This document shows positions 30,041 through 42,096 of a stretch of DNA of 64,000 bases, one piece after another (the first letter of the stretch is position 1; each line of letters starts with the position of its first letter). The stretch spans positions 62,001-126,000 of the forward strand of contig NW_024881300.1 in assembly GCF_018691265.1 (NCBI RefSeq), written 5' to 3'. The notes beneath the pieces were generated by a model, which saw only the letters and a list, made by a program, of their open reading frames with translations, had not been told where the DNA came from and searched no databases. Source of the DNA: Tyto alba (lineage: Eukaryota; Chordata; Aves; Strigiformes; Tytonidae). The position numbers and the translations under genes were made by a program.

Positions 30041-30510
30041 TTTATGGAGCAACAGTGTTTGGAACAGAAGTCTAAGTGTAGTACCACTCCAGTAAGTGGG
30101 CCGAGAGTTTTTACAGATGGTAGTGGAAAAACTGGGAAGGCAGCCCTGACGTGGCTCGAGAATGGACAGTGGAAATCACCCGTGGTGATTTTACAGGCCT
30201 CTCCACAAATTGTAGAATGGTGAGCAGTAATCGAAGTATTTAAAAAATGGATGAAAGAACCAGTTAATATTATCACAGACTCAGCCTACATAGCTGGAGT
30301 GGTGCAGCGCTTGGAAAGGTCATTTTTAAAACAAATTAATCATGAATTGTTATTTACTCAAATGAAGGAATTATGGTTGTTATTACATCAACGAGACAAT
30401 GAATATTATGTGTGTCATCACCGTAGTCATACCAACCTATCAGGATTTTGTGCGGAAGGAAATGCGAGGGTAGACAAGCTTACACAACCAGCCTTTATGA
30501 TACCTGTACC
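30041..30510 (+). pseudogene. pol: ERV-B RNase H
   Basis: The first catalytic block FTDGSGKTGKAAL lies at about 30110 and the ITDSAY block at about 30271, followed by HHRSHTNLSG and GNARVDKLTQ. A TGA at 30221-30223 interrupts the frame, and a phase change lies near 30035 at the junction with the connection domain. Confidence 0.85.
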
Positions 30511-32042
30511 TGATACATGGCGACAAGCTTGCATATCACATGAATTTTTCCATCAGTCAGTGAACGTTTTAAAAAGACAATTTAATTTACCAATTTCAGA
30601 AGGAAAGGCAATCATACAAGCATGCCCAGACTGTCAGCAAATGACAAAAGGACCAACAGTAGCAATTAATCCAAGACGATTGCAGTCACTACAATTGTGG
30701 CAAACAGATGTGACACATATCCCAGAATTTGGGAAATTAAAATATGTGCATGTATCCATTGAAACATATTCAATGGCAGTCTGTATGACAGCATCGAGTG
30801 GTGAAACATCTCGGCATGTACAGAACCATTTTAGACATGCTTTTGCCACATTAGGCATCCCCCAAAAGATAAAAACAGATAACGGCCCAGCATATGTTTC
30901 ACCATCGACAGAACAATTTTTTAGCAAATGGGGATGTTGTGGTTTGGGCCTGATCGGCAACCAACCACCGCAGCTAATCACCCTCCCTTCCCCCTCCCCA
31001 CCTGGGAATGGGGGAGGGGATTAGAGGGGTGAAGGGAGACTCGCAGGCTGAGATAAGAACAGTTTAATAATGGCAATAAAATGAAAACAATAACGATGAT
31101 GGGGGAAAACAAAAAAAAGAAATATATAAACAGGCAATGTATAGCGTAATTGCTCACCACCCACTAACCAATATCCAGCCCGTTCCCGGCCAGCGACCCC
31201 GAGATACCAAGATCCCACAATCACAATCCCAGAAGCGATAGAGCTCCTTCCCAACCACCCCTCCTTTATATAGTGAGCATGACGTTCCATGATATGGAAT
31301 ATTTCACCGGCCAATTAGGGTCAGGTGCTGTGGCCGTGCTCCCTCCCTGCTCCCTGTGCCCTTGCGCACGGGCAGGACATGGGGAGTCGAGAGTCCTTGA
31401 AGTCTCAGCAGCAGCTGAAAACATCAGTGTGCTATCAGCATTCTTCCCATACCAAACCCAAAGCTAAATCCAAAACACAGCACTCATCTAGTCCCTGAAA
31501 AGGAATATTAACTTTATTTCAGCCCAAACTAAGACAGGGGATTACAACATATTACTGGCATTCCACAATCTCTGACAGGCCAGGCAATTATAGAACGTAC
31601 ACATCAAACGTTAAAACATTATTTGCAAAAACAAAACCAAGGGGAATTTGGAGAGACACCAGGAAGCAGATTAATGAAAGTACAGTATGTCATGAACTTT
31701 TTACGATTAGCAGGGAAAGACACTATTCCTCCCATTGTGAAACATATGCAAGCTATGTCAACAGGAATGTCAACATATAAAGAACAAATTAAGGTGTTAG
31801 TGAAAAACAAGGAAGGAATATGGGAAGGACCGTTTCAATTAGTAACAGGGGGAAGAGGTTATGCTTGTGTCATTACAGATAGTGGACCTACGTGGATCCA
31901 GGCAAAATGGGTGAAACCGGCAGTAGAAAAGGAACCTTCGTCAGATGGATCATCTTTGGAGCAGCAATCACCGCGACAGCGACAGCAGGACCATGGACCA
32001 TCCAAACAAGACAAAGCTTATGGGTGTCTTTTGCAAACTTAA
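30511..32042 (+). pseudogene. pol: ERV-B integrase, split by a solo LTR
   Basis: The HHCC zinc region (H...H...ACPDCQQ) is at about 30538-30640 and the catalytic core has WQTDVTHI and KTDNGPAY. The core is interrupted at 30935 by an LTR and resumes at 31542. The insertion plus target duplication is 607 bp, and the phase on the two sides agrees with that length, so no other break is needed. The C-terminal part ends at 32042 and overlaps env by about 150 bp in another frame. Confidence 0.88.
30935..31536 (-). mobile_element. ERVL-like solo LTR inside ERV-B integrase
   Basis: The 602-bp element has plus-strand ends TGTTGTGGTTTGGG and AAACTAAGACA and a 5-bp target duplication GGGGA (30930-30934 and 31537-31541). 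The minus strand carries the TATA box (about 31264-31272 as TTTATATAG on plus) and an ATTAAA signal (TTTAAT on plus at about 31064), so the LTR points left. GTGGTTTGGGCC at its left end is shared with the LTR at 54927-55988. Confidence 0.9.
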
Positions 32043-33222
32043 CAGGGCAAACATTGTGTCTGTCATTAGCCACACCCGGAGATCAATTCAGAACATGTCT
32101 TATTGGGAAGGCGGTGAAGGACTTTAAAGATTTTTGGGAGTATGTGAATGACGCTAGAGTCTTAAATAACGTGCGATATGCTAGCAACATTCAACAGATC
32201 ATTCAGGCATTCAATCGCATTGGGCTAGACCCTGAAGAATTAAACATTCTTGCATCAGGAGGAAATAATAGTTGTGTGAGATTTAGTAAGAGAGGAAGAG
32301 GCAAAGTCACAGCGGAATCATTGGGGTTAGTGACTCAATTTCTCAGCACAAGGATCGGGACAGAAAGAGTTAGGGCATGGTTGGACGATTCAGACATGCA
32401 AGTTGTAGGCCCACGTAATCCTATATATCAGAACACATCTTGGTGGTGCGGAGGACAAATTGAAATAGTTGAATCAAAGTTAATTGACAAACCAAGGATG
32501 TGACCACCAGGAATATTTTTGATTTGTGGTGATAAAGCATGGCCTGGAGTCCCAGCCAAACCAACGGGAGGACCTTGTATGTTAGGAAGATTAACTATGT
32601 TAGCCCCATCCATGATGCAGTTATTAAAACAAACAAAACAAAGGCAAAAAAGAGATTTAGGATATCAGCAAGGTTGTAATTCGAAGGTGGTTAATTGGGG
32701 AAAAGCAGTAAGAGTAAGAGTATTTGTTTGCTCCAAATGTAGGTATAGGTAAAGCTTTAGGTAGCATAGATAAGTTGTCATGTTGGGTGGTGAAGCAAAC
32801 GAATTCAACCTCAGCTTTAATATCAGAATTAGCAGTAGATGTAAATTCAGTAAGGCACGCAACGCTTCAGAATAGAGCAGCCATAGATTTTTTTATTGTT
32901 AGCTCAAGGGCATGGATGTAAGGATTTTGAAGGAATGTGTTGTATGAACTTGTCAGATCATTTGGAGTCCATTCACAACCAATTAAGACAATTAAATGAT
33001 TTGACCAAATATTTGAAGAGTAAAAAGGACCCAGAATGGTTAAGAGGGTTGTTATCTGGATGGAGGATCACGGGATGGTTACAAAAAGTAATTCTCCGGG
33101 AAGGAATGGTTTTATTGGTGATTTTAATTGTTGTTATGATATTACCTTTTTTTTTTTTTTTTGCAGTGTATTCAAGGGATGATTCAATGACAATATCAAC
33201 AACTGCATGCCTTGGTTGTTGA
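31892..33222 (+). pseudogene. env: ERV-B envelope, interrupted
   Basis: The frame starts within the end of pol. A hydrophobic leader (about residues 18-35) and a short surface part run to a TGA at 32501-32503. The same phase continues to a furin-type RQKR at about 32643. After a phase change near 32720 the transmembrane subunit follows, with LQNRAAIDF and, after another phase change near 32890, the disulfide motif CKDFEGMCC (CX6CC). The membrane span near 33110-33170 is disturbed by a run of T. The layout is that of alpha/gamma-type envelopes. Confidence 0.85.
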
Positions 33223-33224
33223 AA

Positions 33225-33240
33225 ACATAAAAGGGGGAAT
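33225..33240 (+). promoter_or_regulatory. ERV-B polypurine tract
   Basis: AACATAAAAGGGGGAA-type purine run directly before the LTR start TGTGGAG. The AAAAGGGGGAAT end is the same as in ERV-A and ERV-C. Confidence 0.8.
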
Positions 33241-33654
33241 TGTGGAGACATTTTACATCAGTGAAGGCCATGATGCTCTTGAAGGCTTTTGAATAACAGA
33301 AAAATAAGGGCTTTGAATAACAGAAGAACAAGGTAACAACAGACCTTGAAGGTTTGTGAATAACAGAAAAACAGGGTTTTGGAATAACAGAAAAGTAAGA
33401 ACATTATCAGTGAACAACAGAGGACTTTGGAAGAATGCCCGGAGCAAAAGAATTATTGTGACAAAGGAAAAAAAAGACATGCATAGTTAAGCTAGCCAAT
33501 CAAATGTTGGAACAGGTGTGTGAGTAATGTATGTTAACTAATAAGCACTTATGTTGAGGGGATTGACAACTTTGTAGGGGGATAAAAATGCATCTTTCTG
33601 AATAACAAAGGGTCTTCGATCTTAATATTGGAGTCTGTGTCATCAACCTCCTCA
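33241..33654 (+). mobile_element. ERV-B 3' LTR
   Basis: TGTGGAGACATTTTACATC...CTCCTCA, 414 bp. It keeps the GATAAAAATGC segment (about 33581) that the 5' LTR lacks. Sequence after 33654 is the inside of another LTR, not the flank seen before 27362. Confidence 0.88.
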
Positions 33655-34610
33655 GGGGAAGGGGCTATAGCAGTGGCCTCTGTGAGAGGTTTCTTGAAGT
33701 TCCCCCTGCTCCAAGTCAGACCTGCCTCTGCACCAAGGCTGAGCCAATTAGTGACAGTGGCTGCGCCCCTGTGATGATGTATTTAAAAAGGGAAGTGGAG
33801 TGGGAGTTGTGGGGAAGAATTGTGTCACCTATGTGAACACTGAGGTTAGTGGAAGAATAGAGAAGGAGGGGGGAGGTATGCCAGAGCAGAGACCCCCATG
33901 TCCTGTGGTGAGATGACAGGGCGTCCCCCCCTGCTACCCAAGAAGGGGTACGGTAGTGCAGTCTGTTGGGGGGCCCTGCATGGCCTCAGGTGAATGCACC
34001 CAAAGGAGACCAGGATCCTGGGGGGAGAAGCAGCCCCCGCTGTTGTAGTTTGGCACTAGGAGGATTGCAGCATGCAGGGGTGTCCCACGCCGGAGCAGCT
34101 CGGGAAGGGCTGCAGACCATGGGATGGACTCCAGTCGGAGAAAAGTTGTGGAAGACTGTCTGCTTTGAGAGGGCGACCATGCTAGAACAGGGGGAAGAAG
34201 TTCCAGAAGCTCTTCCCACCGCAGATGGCAGAAGCGGCAGCACTGACTGCACCCTCCATTCTCTGCCCCTGCGTTGCTGGGGGAGGAGGTAGAGATATCG
34301 GGAGCAGAGCTGAGCCGGGGAAGAAGGGAGGGGTGGGGGGAAGGTGTTCTCAAGATGTGGCAATGGTTCTCACTGTCTTACTCTGTCTGTTAAGTGTTGT
34401 TGTTAGTGTCTCTATTAAAATTATGGTTTTTTTTTTTTATTCTCCTAATGACTCTGTCTTTTGCCCGTGGCTGTAATGGGTGAGTCACCCCTCCCTGACC
34501 TTATCTCAAATCCTGAGCCCATGTTTATCTCCTTCTCAGTGCTGGGGGGAGAAGGGAGGAGTGAGCAGCTGTGTGGTGCTCAGTTGCCCTCTGAGCTGAA
34601 ACCACGACAC
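33655..34610 (+). mobile_element. ERVL-like LTR, 5'-truncated
   Basis: This is homologous, in opposite orientation, to the solo LTR at 54927-55988. It ends GCTGAAACCACGACA at 34610 and has a TATA-like TATTTAAAAAG near 33780 and ATTAAA near 34413. The first 40 or so bp of the LTR are missing; it starts abruptly at the ERV-B 3' LTR end. Confidence 0.82.
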
Positions 34611-37600
34611 AGAGTTATGGCACTCAACCATTCCTTCTCAAGGCACAAGCAATGAACACCAGGGCTCCCTTCTCTCTGCAAAGTCCTGCTACACCAAACC
34701 TGGTGGAAGCACATTTAGAAAGCCTTTGGCTAACATATTAGAACAGTGTAGCATACCTAAATTCAGGGATTTAAGGCCTGAGATGGTTGCATTTTGACAG
34801 TTCAGGTACAGGAGGAGGTGCACTATGTCCTGCCTGAATTTCAAAACCTGATGCTTCCACAGAAAAGCAGCACCTCTTGACAAGTTTTTCCCTGCTTTAT
34901 TTTATTCTGTCAGAATGGGTTAGTCTAACACTAGGTTATTAAATATATCCTTCTTGGGTTTCTTCATGTTACTGCAGCTGTCAATTTTCTTCCTTCCTAT
35001 TTATAAATAATGTTTCCTATTTATCCTAAACAGCAACTCATTCTGCTCTCCAACTTCACAAGCTGTCAATTGCAGACACTAATATAAAGCCCAGTCTCTT
35101 AGAGTTTTAAAATAAGCATAAGAGATAGCTGCAAATTAGCCATAATGCACCTAATAGCTCAGCAAAACACTCAAGTGAAAATTAACACTTCAGCTGCTAA
35201 GAAGCTTGATAGAAAACCTTGCCTGTTGTGCTCCCGCCACAGCCGCTGCCTCACAACAGTCCCTGTGAAGTCAATCATACAGCTAATGCAGGGTGGGGGA
35301 TAGTAAGAGTACCAAGTACCTGTGCATTATCTCTCATGCAGAGCCAGCCATCAGCCTGTGACAACAGCTACTACTTGCAGACCATTGCTCAGTCAGTGCA
35401 TGCTGGAGCAACGTGTGCATCAGGTTCCCATGCAAGATTGCCAAAACCCAGGATTTTTTGGATACCTCTGTACAATTTATCTGAATGCAATCTGTGCTGT
35501 GAGTGCAGCTCTAAACATGCTCATGTCACCTAACTCGATGGGTCAGAGCACACTGCATGCGAGATGCTGCCTTTCTCTGTTCGTGAGGAGGATGCTGAAA
35601 GCGACTAAGTTAGCTGCCTCAAACAACACTGACTATTGCCCCAAACAGATCCAGCTGGGACTGCAAAATAAACACTTGGCTGAAGAAAAAACATTCAGCA
35701 GTCAATACTCTAACATAAAATCCTTAGTAATTTAATCCCAATTTGTATTTATTCAAGCAGCTGTGATGAATGGAAAAGGGTTACTTGGCTGAACAAGAAT
35801 CCACTTGGTGAAAGGTTTTAATTAAACTTGCATTGATAAAGTGAGACATGGTAAAATAGTCGTGGGTTTGTGCTTTGTTTTGTTTTGTTTTGTTTTTAAT
35901 AAAGTACTGGATCAACCACAAGTCTGTGACTGTTACAGATTTACAGAAAAGAATGACTAGGGTAAGCTGGAGCACGAGAAATCATTTTAGTGAGACTGAA
36001 CATGTCACTGAGGTTTTTTTTTCCCTCCCACTCTAAGCAGTTCATAATTCACGTTCCCATGGCTACCTGGACACAATATATAGCTGATGCACATGCCCAA
36101 ACTCAGCACAGCAACACACCTGACTAAGCTTTATTAATATCATGCTTTATAGGCCAGGCAGGCTATAGCCCAGAACCAGGCTCTCGAGCACCAAAAAAGC
36201 AGTTTCAGGTGGATCAAAAGTATTTGTGAATACTTTACATTTAGAAAACAATTCTTGAAAAAAGTCTGAAATAAGCAAAACATTTTAGTTTTTCAATATC
36301 AAGCATCTTGTCTCAAAAACTAGTTTCAGATAGAAAATTTTAAATTAAAGTTTATTTAGTTTTTGAAGACTAAACCAATCAAAAGAAATCACATCAAAAC
36401 AATTTTTCATGGATTTTTTTTTGGATGAAGGAGAAGGAGAAGACAAAAATGGTTGGGTGGTAGTTAGGAATATAAATTTTTGAGTTTATTTTTCTGGTTC
36501 CATCAGAAAAGTAGAAAAAAAAAAGAGCTCAATTTAAAGTTTGATTTTTGATCACTAGTAGATCAAAAAGTAGATTTCAGATATTAAGTAGCAAAATAAA
36601 ACTTAGAAACTTAGTAAAATAAAAACTTTGTAAATAAGATTTTGTCTTTTAAGAGAAGCACAAAATGATGAAAATGTGAAAATAGTTACAGGAACCAGTT
36701 AAGTGTTTATTTCCCTCCTCCATCCCACTTGCAATACTTGTCATGAGAAGGTATTGTTTTCATCTCTTGTTTTAATTTTGCTATAGTGGAAGGTATCTGA
36801 ATGTTAATACTCGCAGTATATACTGAACCACAGTACTGTATAGAATTGTTTTGACCTTTTCAATATTCTACATTTTGAAGGACTCACCCTTTCAGCAATG
36901 TACCAGCTTCCCCCATTTAGTATCTCACCAGCTGTGGGGGAAGCAAGGGAATGTCCAATGAGAACTGAAAGAGTCTGTGAAAATACACTCCAAGAAAAAG
37001 GAAAATCTACTGAAGAAGGAACATCCAATCTATTCATGTGACAAAGATGAAAGAAGGATTGAAAATGTCATAAAACTAATTAATGCTCTTGAGAAAGCCA
37101 ATAAGAAAAAAAAAAAAAAAAGAAAAAAGTGTCTTAGACTCCTCTGCTTGTAATTCCCCTAGACCTGTCTTGGATGATCCAATAAAAACACTAGAATGTA
37201 CACCTTTTTGAAAATCTACTTGTAAATCAGCCAGGCTTATGATAACTTTCAAGGATTTTAAGTTATTGCTCAAGAAAAATAAAGTATGACCAACCCCCTC
37301 AAATATTCTTGATTTGCACTGTTTTTAACAGGATGTACTTGAGGTGGGCATGGAAGAGGCATAGCTTCTCTGAGGCAGGGAACTAGGCTGTCACAGTGCC
37401 TTTTCCAACACACAAAGTGCTCACTGGCATAGAAACTAACTGCAGGAGGCAATCCTGGCAGGCTGTACAGATGCCACTGTCACCTGTTACATCTGAAGGC
37501 AAAGGTCCAATTAGTATTTTACAAATAACAGAAAGCAAAAACTACTTCCCCTTCCACTGTCTCCCTCATTCTCACAGACTTAGAGCAAAACATTCTGTAA

Positions 37601-40186
37601 TACAAAGGGAGAGAAAGAGTTTCAGATCATAACTTGGAACATGATTCTCTGAGGTTCCTGTCTGTTCATTAGAAAATTAGTTAACCCCTCACTAACACCT
37701 TCTGGAACACGCTCACTATGTTTTTTCACAGGCATGCTTCCATGTCTAGACCTGACATTGGGTAAATTAGTGATTCAGATCAACATTCACACACTTTCTG
37801 GGAGCTCCTCGTCTTTCCTGCTGCACCTCATACTAGTCAAACTCGACGTAGGAGCCAGACTATTCAGCTCATCCCAATGAATCACATCTACAACATGGTC
37901 TCAATATTATTCTGAAAAGAGTTGTGTTTCATTATACAGCTGCATGATCTAGCATCTTTAATAATTAAAATCCAGGCTTCAGTGTAAACTGGGTACCATG
38001 TCTAACTACAGCATTTTCATCACAAATTGACAAACTGTCCAAAATATTCACCCCCTTCTACCTGAGATCTCATGTTCTCAGCACTTCATTTACTCCTTTC
38101 TAAAGTATCTTTTACAAAATACTACCATTCTCACTCTCCTCTTCCCTTCAGAGGGCTCTATGTCCTAATGAAAGGCCCTCACTACAGAAAATCAGAATGG
38201 AAATGGAGAAAACCCCCCCCAACCACACAACCCTCACCACAGTTTCCTCATCTTTCTTCTTGCTTTCTGAGACAGTTCCAATTGCTCTCCTTTCTGTTCT
38301 CATCCTACTGCTTGTCTCTTTGTAGTCCTTTCTCTGTAAAATGTCCAGCTGGGCTCCTGTTTATGGATTAAGTTATTTTCAGCTAGGTCTGTGACTTTTT
38401 CCTGCTGAGGTAGTAATTTTAATTATCTGCTTTTTCTCACTTATTTGCACAGTCTGTGACCATCACCAAGTCATTAATGCATATATGCATTGGTAAGTGT
38501 CTAAAAAGATACTCTGTTTCACAGCATACATCTTCCCTGTGAATATTTTTGTTCTTAAAGACTATCTTACTATTATCATCACTTTGCCTGTATGAAGATG
38601 ATGCAATTCAGATTGTCCTGTTTTTCAGTTACTCAATACTAAAATCAATACAAATGTGACATTATGGCAGAAAGAGCCAAATGTTATTTGTGAAAATGGA
38701 CTGAATATCAGATTAATCTCATTTCTGAACTCAGTGATTTATAAAACCTGTAATGAATATAACATCACAGACCTATAAGAGGCAAAATATTCTGATACCT
38801 CCTTACGTTTCATGCCTGTCCACATAAACTTTGTGACTCCAGGCCACTAAATAAAAGAAAAAGAAATGCAATTTAGAAACTTTTAATACAGAACTGATGT
38901 GATTAGAAACATCATTCTGCTGGAAGAAATGCACTTTCCATATGACAAAATCCATGTAATAAAAACAAAGTCTCCTTCCAACCTCAGGTAAGAGAGGAGT
39001 AACAAGGCGCAAGATCTGCCTTTTGATGTACCAGATGACTATGGCCCACACGTGCTATCCCCGTCTCCACGGCCATTTCTGCAAACAGACATGACCCCGC
39101 TGAGGGGAACTGAAGAGGGAAGAGCCTATTTCAAAGCATATCTCATCCTGTGCTGGGCATGAACAGAGAGACCTCAATGACAGTGTGAGTTGTGAGGAAG
39201 TTTGCCATGATCTGCCAGAGGGTGCCAACCTGAGGCACTGCAGCCAATCAGAGAAGGGCACCTCTGTGCTCCAGCCAATCAGAGGAGCTTGTGGTGTTGC
39301 TGCTGAGGTACAAAATGGCAGGTGCTGGCAGGGGTACAGGAGGGGATCAGGAGTGTGGGGAAGGGGACATGGATGGTGGTGGCTCTGGGAAGGAGGAGGC
39401 ACATCTGTGGGGACTGTAGAGGATTCCCTGATTTAAGACTGTTTTGCTGGCAACGTATCCCATGTGAAACGATGTGGAAGGGCCCACCTTTTCAAAACAT
39501 AATTCCCTCAACTTTCACCAAGGACCAAAATTTCAACTGATAGTGACTATATTTTTTTCCACATTGACTACTTTTTCTTTTCCATAACATTAGGAAAGGA
39601 AATCCCATGGCAGATACAGTCATCCTGGCTGAAGAAGAGCACCGGTACAGGTAAACATGTGAACTTCAAAGGGGATTGATTTTAAAAAGGAGGAAAACAG
39701 ACAGTCTAAATAATTCTTTTTTTCCCCGCTCTCAAATATAAATAAATTTATGAATGACATCTTAAGGTGCATTTAATTATCTGAACATTTGTCTTTCCCT
39801 GTTGAAAAATAAAAAAAATCTAATTCCAAAAATTACTAACAAACCAAAACAAATTTCAGCCTCCTGCAGTTCACTTCTGTACGCAGGTGGAAACAAGACA
39901 AGACTTCATGCTTTCATGGCCAATGTTCATCACATTTATCCTTTGCCTCACTGGAGTAGAAGCAGAAAATGCTAATGAAGAACTTCTCCAGAAGTCAGAT
40001 CCAGGAAGCTTTTTGTACCCTAGCACATGCAATTGTCATCATTCTGTATAAAGAAAATAGTCAAAGTATAAACAAAAAGAGACTCTAAAGACACATTACA
40101 TTTTTTCAGTAAGTGTCATTTTCACTAATTCAAGAAGCATAATTGACTTTTCCAGACCTGTTTATTCTTTGTTATCAATTTTATAT
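34611..40186. other. AT-rich non-coding region
   Basis: No confident gene. A TTTTG repeat lies near 35874-35898 and an A run near 37108-37124. Two identical CAGCCAATCAGAG boxes (39241-39253 and 39272-39284) precede an ATG at 39314 with a 34-codon G-rich frame. A splice-bounded open piece at about 39595-39650 has no recognisable homology. Open frames at 35219-35735 look like chance frames. Confidence 0.5.
39241..39284 (+). promoter_or_regulatory. Paired CCAAT boxes (possible promoter)
   Basis: Two copies of CAGCCAATCAGAG are 31 bp apart, the spacing often seen for NF-Y sites. A short ATG frame (39314-39418) follows. No TATA box or CpG cluster is evident, so this is only a candidate; it may also be an unrecognised LTR fragment. 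Confidence 0.3.
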
Positions 40187-40701
40187 TGTTGGAGAATGGC
40201 TCAGAGACAAGGGTCCTGAGCCCACCGAGCAATTGTATGATCAGAGCCTGCTCTAGCTGCTGATGCTGGGCCTCACTAGGGTTTGCCTGCAGCTGCTCGC
40301 AGCTGCTGATACAGGAGGAATGTCAAGGACGCTTCAGCCCTGTGTACCGTGGTGTGTCGAAAACAGGTTAAGGGGAATTAGGAATAGTGGTCTGAGAAAC
40401 CTAGTGTTATGATAACGGTGGTCTGAGAAACATTGTGTTACGGTACTGTCGTGTATCGAAAACAAGTAGCATGAGAAACTTAGTGTTATGAGAAGCTTGT
40501 GCTGTAAACTAACTGCAAGTAGGTGGACCATGCGAATACGACATTTAGAGCTTAAGCCAATCAGCTAGTGACTAGTAGGCATAATAATTATCATTGTCTG
40601 TATAAATATATGTACCCTGGACCAATAAACATGCGCGGTGATTGATGCTCTATCACCCACACTGAACCCGTCTTGGTGTGTCGTTCCTCCGCGGCTCCGC
40701 A
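40187..40701 (+). mobile_element. ERV-C 5' LTR
   Basis: TGTTGGAGAATGG...CTCCGCA, 515 bp. It lacks about 20 bp (CAACAGGAATCAGAAATAGT) present in the other LTRs between GAAAACAAGT and AGCATGAG. It has a TATA box near 40607 and AATAAA near 40624. Confidence 0.9.
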
Positions 40702-40704
40702 AGA

Positions 40705-40722
40705 TGGCGCCCGAACAGGGAC
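40705..40722 (+). promoter_or_regulatory. Primer binding site, tRNA-Lys type (ERV-C)
   Basis: TGGCGCCCGAACAGGGAC, the same as in ERV-A, 3 bp after the LTR end. Confidence 0.92.
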
Positions 40723-40904
40723 CTGCATAGAAGAATAACACAGACGGAGCAGCGGACCCAGGAAAAAAAAAAAAAAAAACAGCAACGACCGAGGAATTTG
40801 AGAACAGACCCAGAGAAACACCAAATACAGCAGCGTCCGGGGTCCACGAGCTGAGACGGAGAGGTGCCGGCCCCAGCAGCCCCGGGGGAGTACGCGAAGA
40901 GAAG

Positions 40905-41110
40905 CCGGCGGGACCGGCCCCCGAGAGCCAAGGTGGACCGGCCCCGAGAAACGGAGGTGGAGCGGCCCCGAGAGTGGAGGTGACCAGCCCCGGAGAGCAG
41001 AGGCAGACCAGCCCTGCAGAACGGAGGTGACCGGCCCCGGAGAGCAGAGGCAGACCGGCCCCGGAGAGCGGAGGTGACCGGCCCTGGAGAGCAGAGGCGG
41101 AGCGGCCCCG
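40905..41110 (+). repeat. GC-rich degenerate tandem repeat in the ERV-C leader
   Basis: Imperfect units of roughly 30 bp built on GACCGGCCCCGGAGAGCAGAG. The block is longer than in ERV-A and its units are arranged differently. Confidence 0.65.
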
Positions 41111-41516
41111 AGACCAGAAGTGAGTGGCCCCACGAACGGAAGCAGAAAGACACCGGAGCTGACGTGGTAAGGAGCCGACTGCGGCAGCCCCGGGGGCGGA
41201 CGCGAAGGGACGCCACAGGCGGACACTGAGCGGCCCCGGGGGCGGATGCGAGGGGGCGCTGGAGGCGAGCGCAGGGTGGCCCCGGAAGTGGAAGCGGGGG
41301 GGGGCACCAGAACTGACGCAGAGGGGCGACGGAAGCTGACACAGAAAGGTGCTGCATACAGCGGCGGCAGAAACAAACGCTGGGAAATATCAGAGACAGC
41401 AGCGCCTAGCCGAATGAAGAACGATCGGACAGTGGGCCTCCGACAGGTCGTTCCGAGGTCCTGAACCAAGATAGAGGGTCGCTCTCTGCAAGGGCTGCTG
41501 GCAAGAGCTGCACCTG

Positions 41517-42096
41517 GTGCCTTAGTCACGGAGCATCAGCAACATATCAAAGGGGGTAATTTTTTAGTGCCTTAAACAGGGAGCACAGGCCGCGGGAGTA
41601 TTTTTAGTGCCTTAAACAGGGAGCACAGGCCGGCGGGAGTATTTTTTAGTGCCTTAAACAGGGAGCACAAGCCGGCGGGAGTATTTTTAGTGCCTTAAAC
41701 AGGGAGCACAGGCCGGCGGGAGTATTTTTTAGTGCCTTAAACAGGGAGCACAGGCCGGCGGGAGTATTTTTAGTGCCTTAAACAGGGAGCACAGGCCGGC
41801 GGGAGTATTTTTTAGTGCCTTAAACAGGGAGCACAGGCCGGCGGGAGTATTTTTAGTGCCTTAAACAGGGAGCACAGGCCGGCGGGAGTATTTTTAGTGC
41901 CTTAAACAGGGAGCACAAGCCGGCGGGAGTATTTTTAGTGCCTTAAACAGGGAGCACAAGCCGGCGGGAGTATTTTTTTTTGCCTTAAGCAGGGAGCAAA
42001 GGGCCGACGGTGCCTTAATCAGGGGCGGGTCAGCAGTAACAGTACTGTGCCTTATCCAGGGAGCACAGGACCGGAGGTACCTTAACCAAGGAGCAC
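41517..42096 (+). repeat. Hairpin-motif array in the ERV-C leader, 15 copies
   Basis: One copy starts at 41517; ten form a regular 41-42-bp tandem from 41567 to about 41980 (unit: motif, then AGGCCGGCGGGAGTATTTTT). Four degenerate copies follow, at 41981, 42010, 42047 and 42077. The motif is GTGCCTTAAACAGGGAGCAC. The array ends just before the gag ATG at 42109. Unit length alternates with the number of T (5 or 6). Confidence 0.9.

Larger units (their letters stand above)
27362..33654 (+). mobile_element. ERV-B: near full-length beta/alpha-like provirus, broken
   Basis: A 6.3-kb provirus with LTRs at 27362-27753 and 33241-33654, a tRNA-Trp-like primer site, a gag matrix remnant, the protease end, reverse transcriptase, RNase H, integrase and env, and a purine tract. 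Capsid and nucleocapsid are deleted. There are four in-frame TGA stops and several frame changes, plus a solo LTR inside integrase. Its flanks do not match (TATTCC before, GGGGAA after), and the 3' side continues in the middle of an ERVL-like LTR. The env tail and purine tract resemble those of ERV-A and ERV-C, so the families are related. Confidence 0.9.

Noticed and set aside
27800..33222. Active provirus
   Set aside because: Four in-frame stops, several phase changes, an LTR in integrase and missing capsid rule out activity.
39592..39651. 60-bp splice-bounded open piece ending TACAG|GTAAAC
   Set aside because: It is short, isolated, has no homology and no partner exons.
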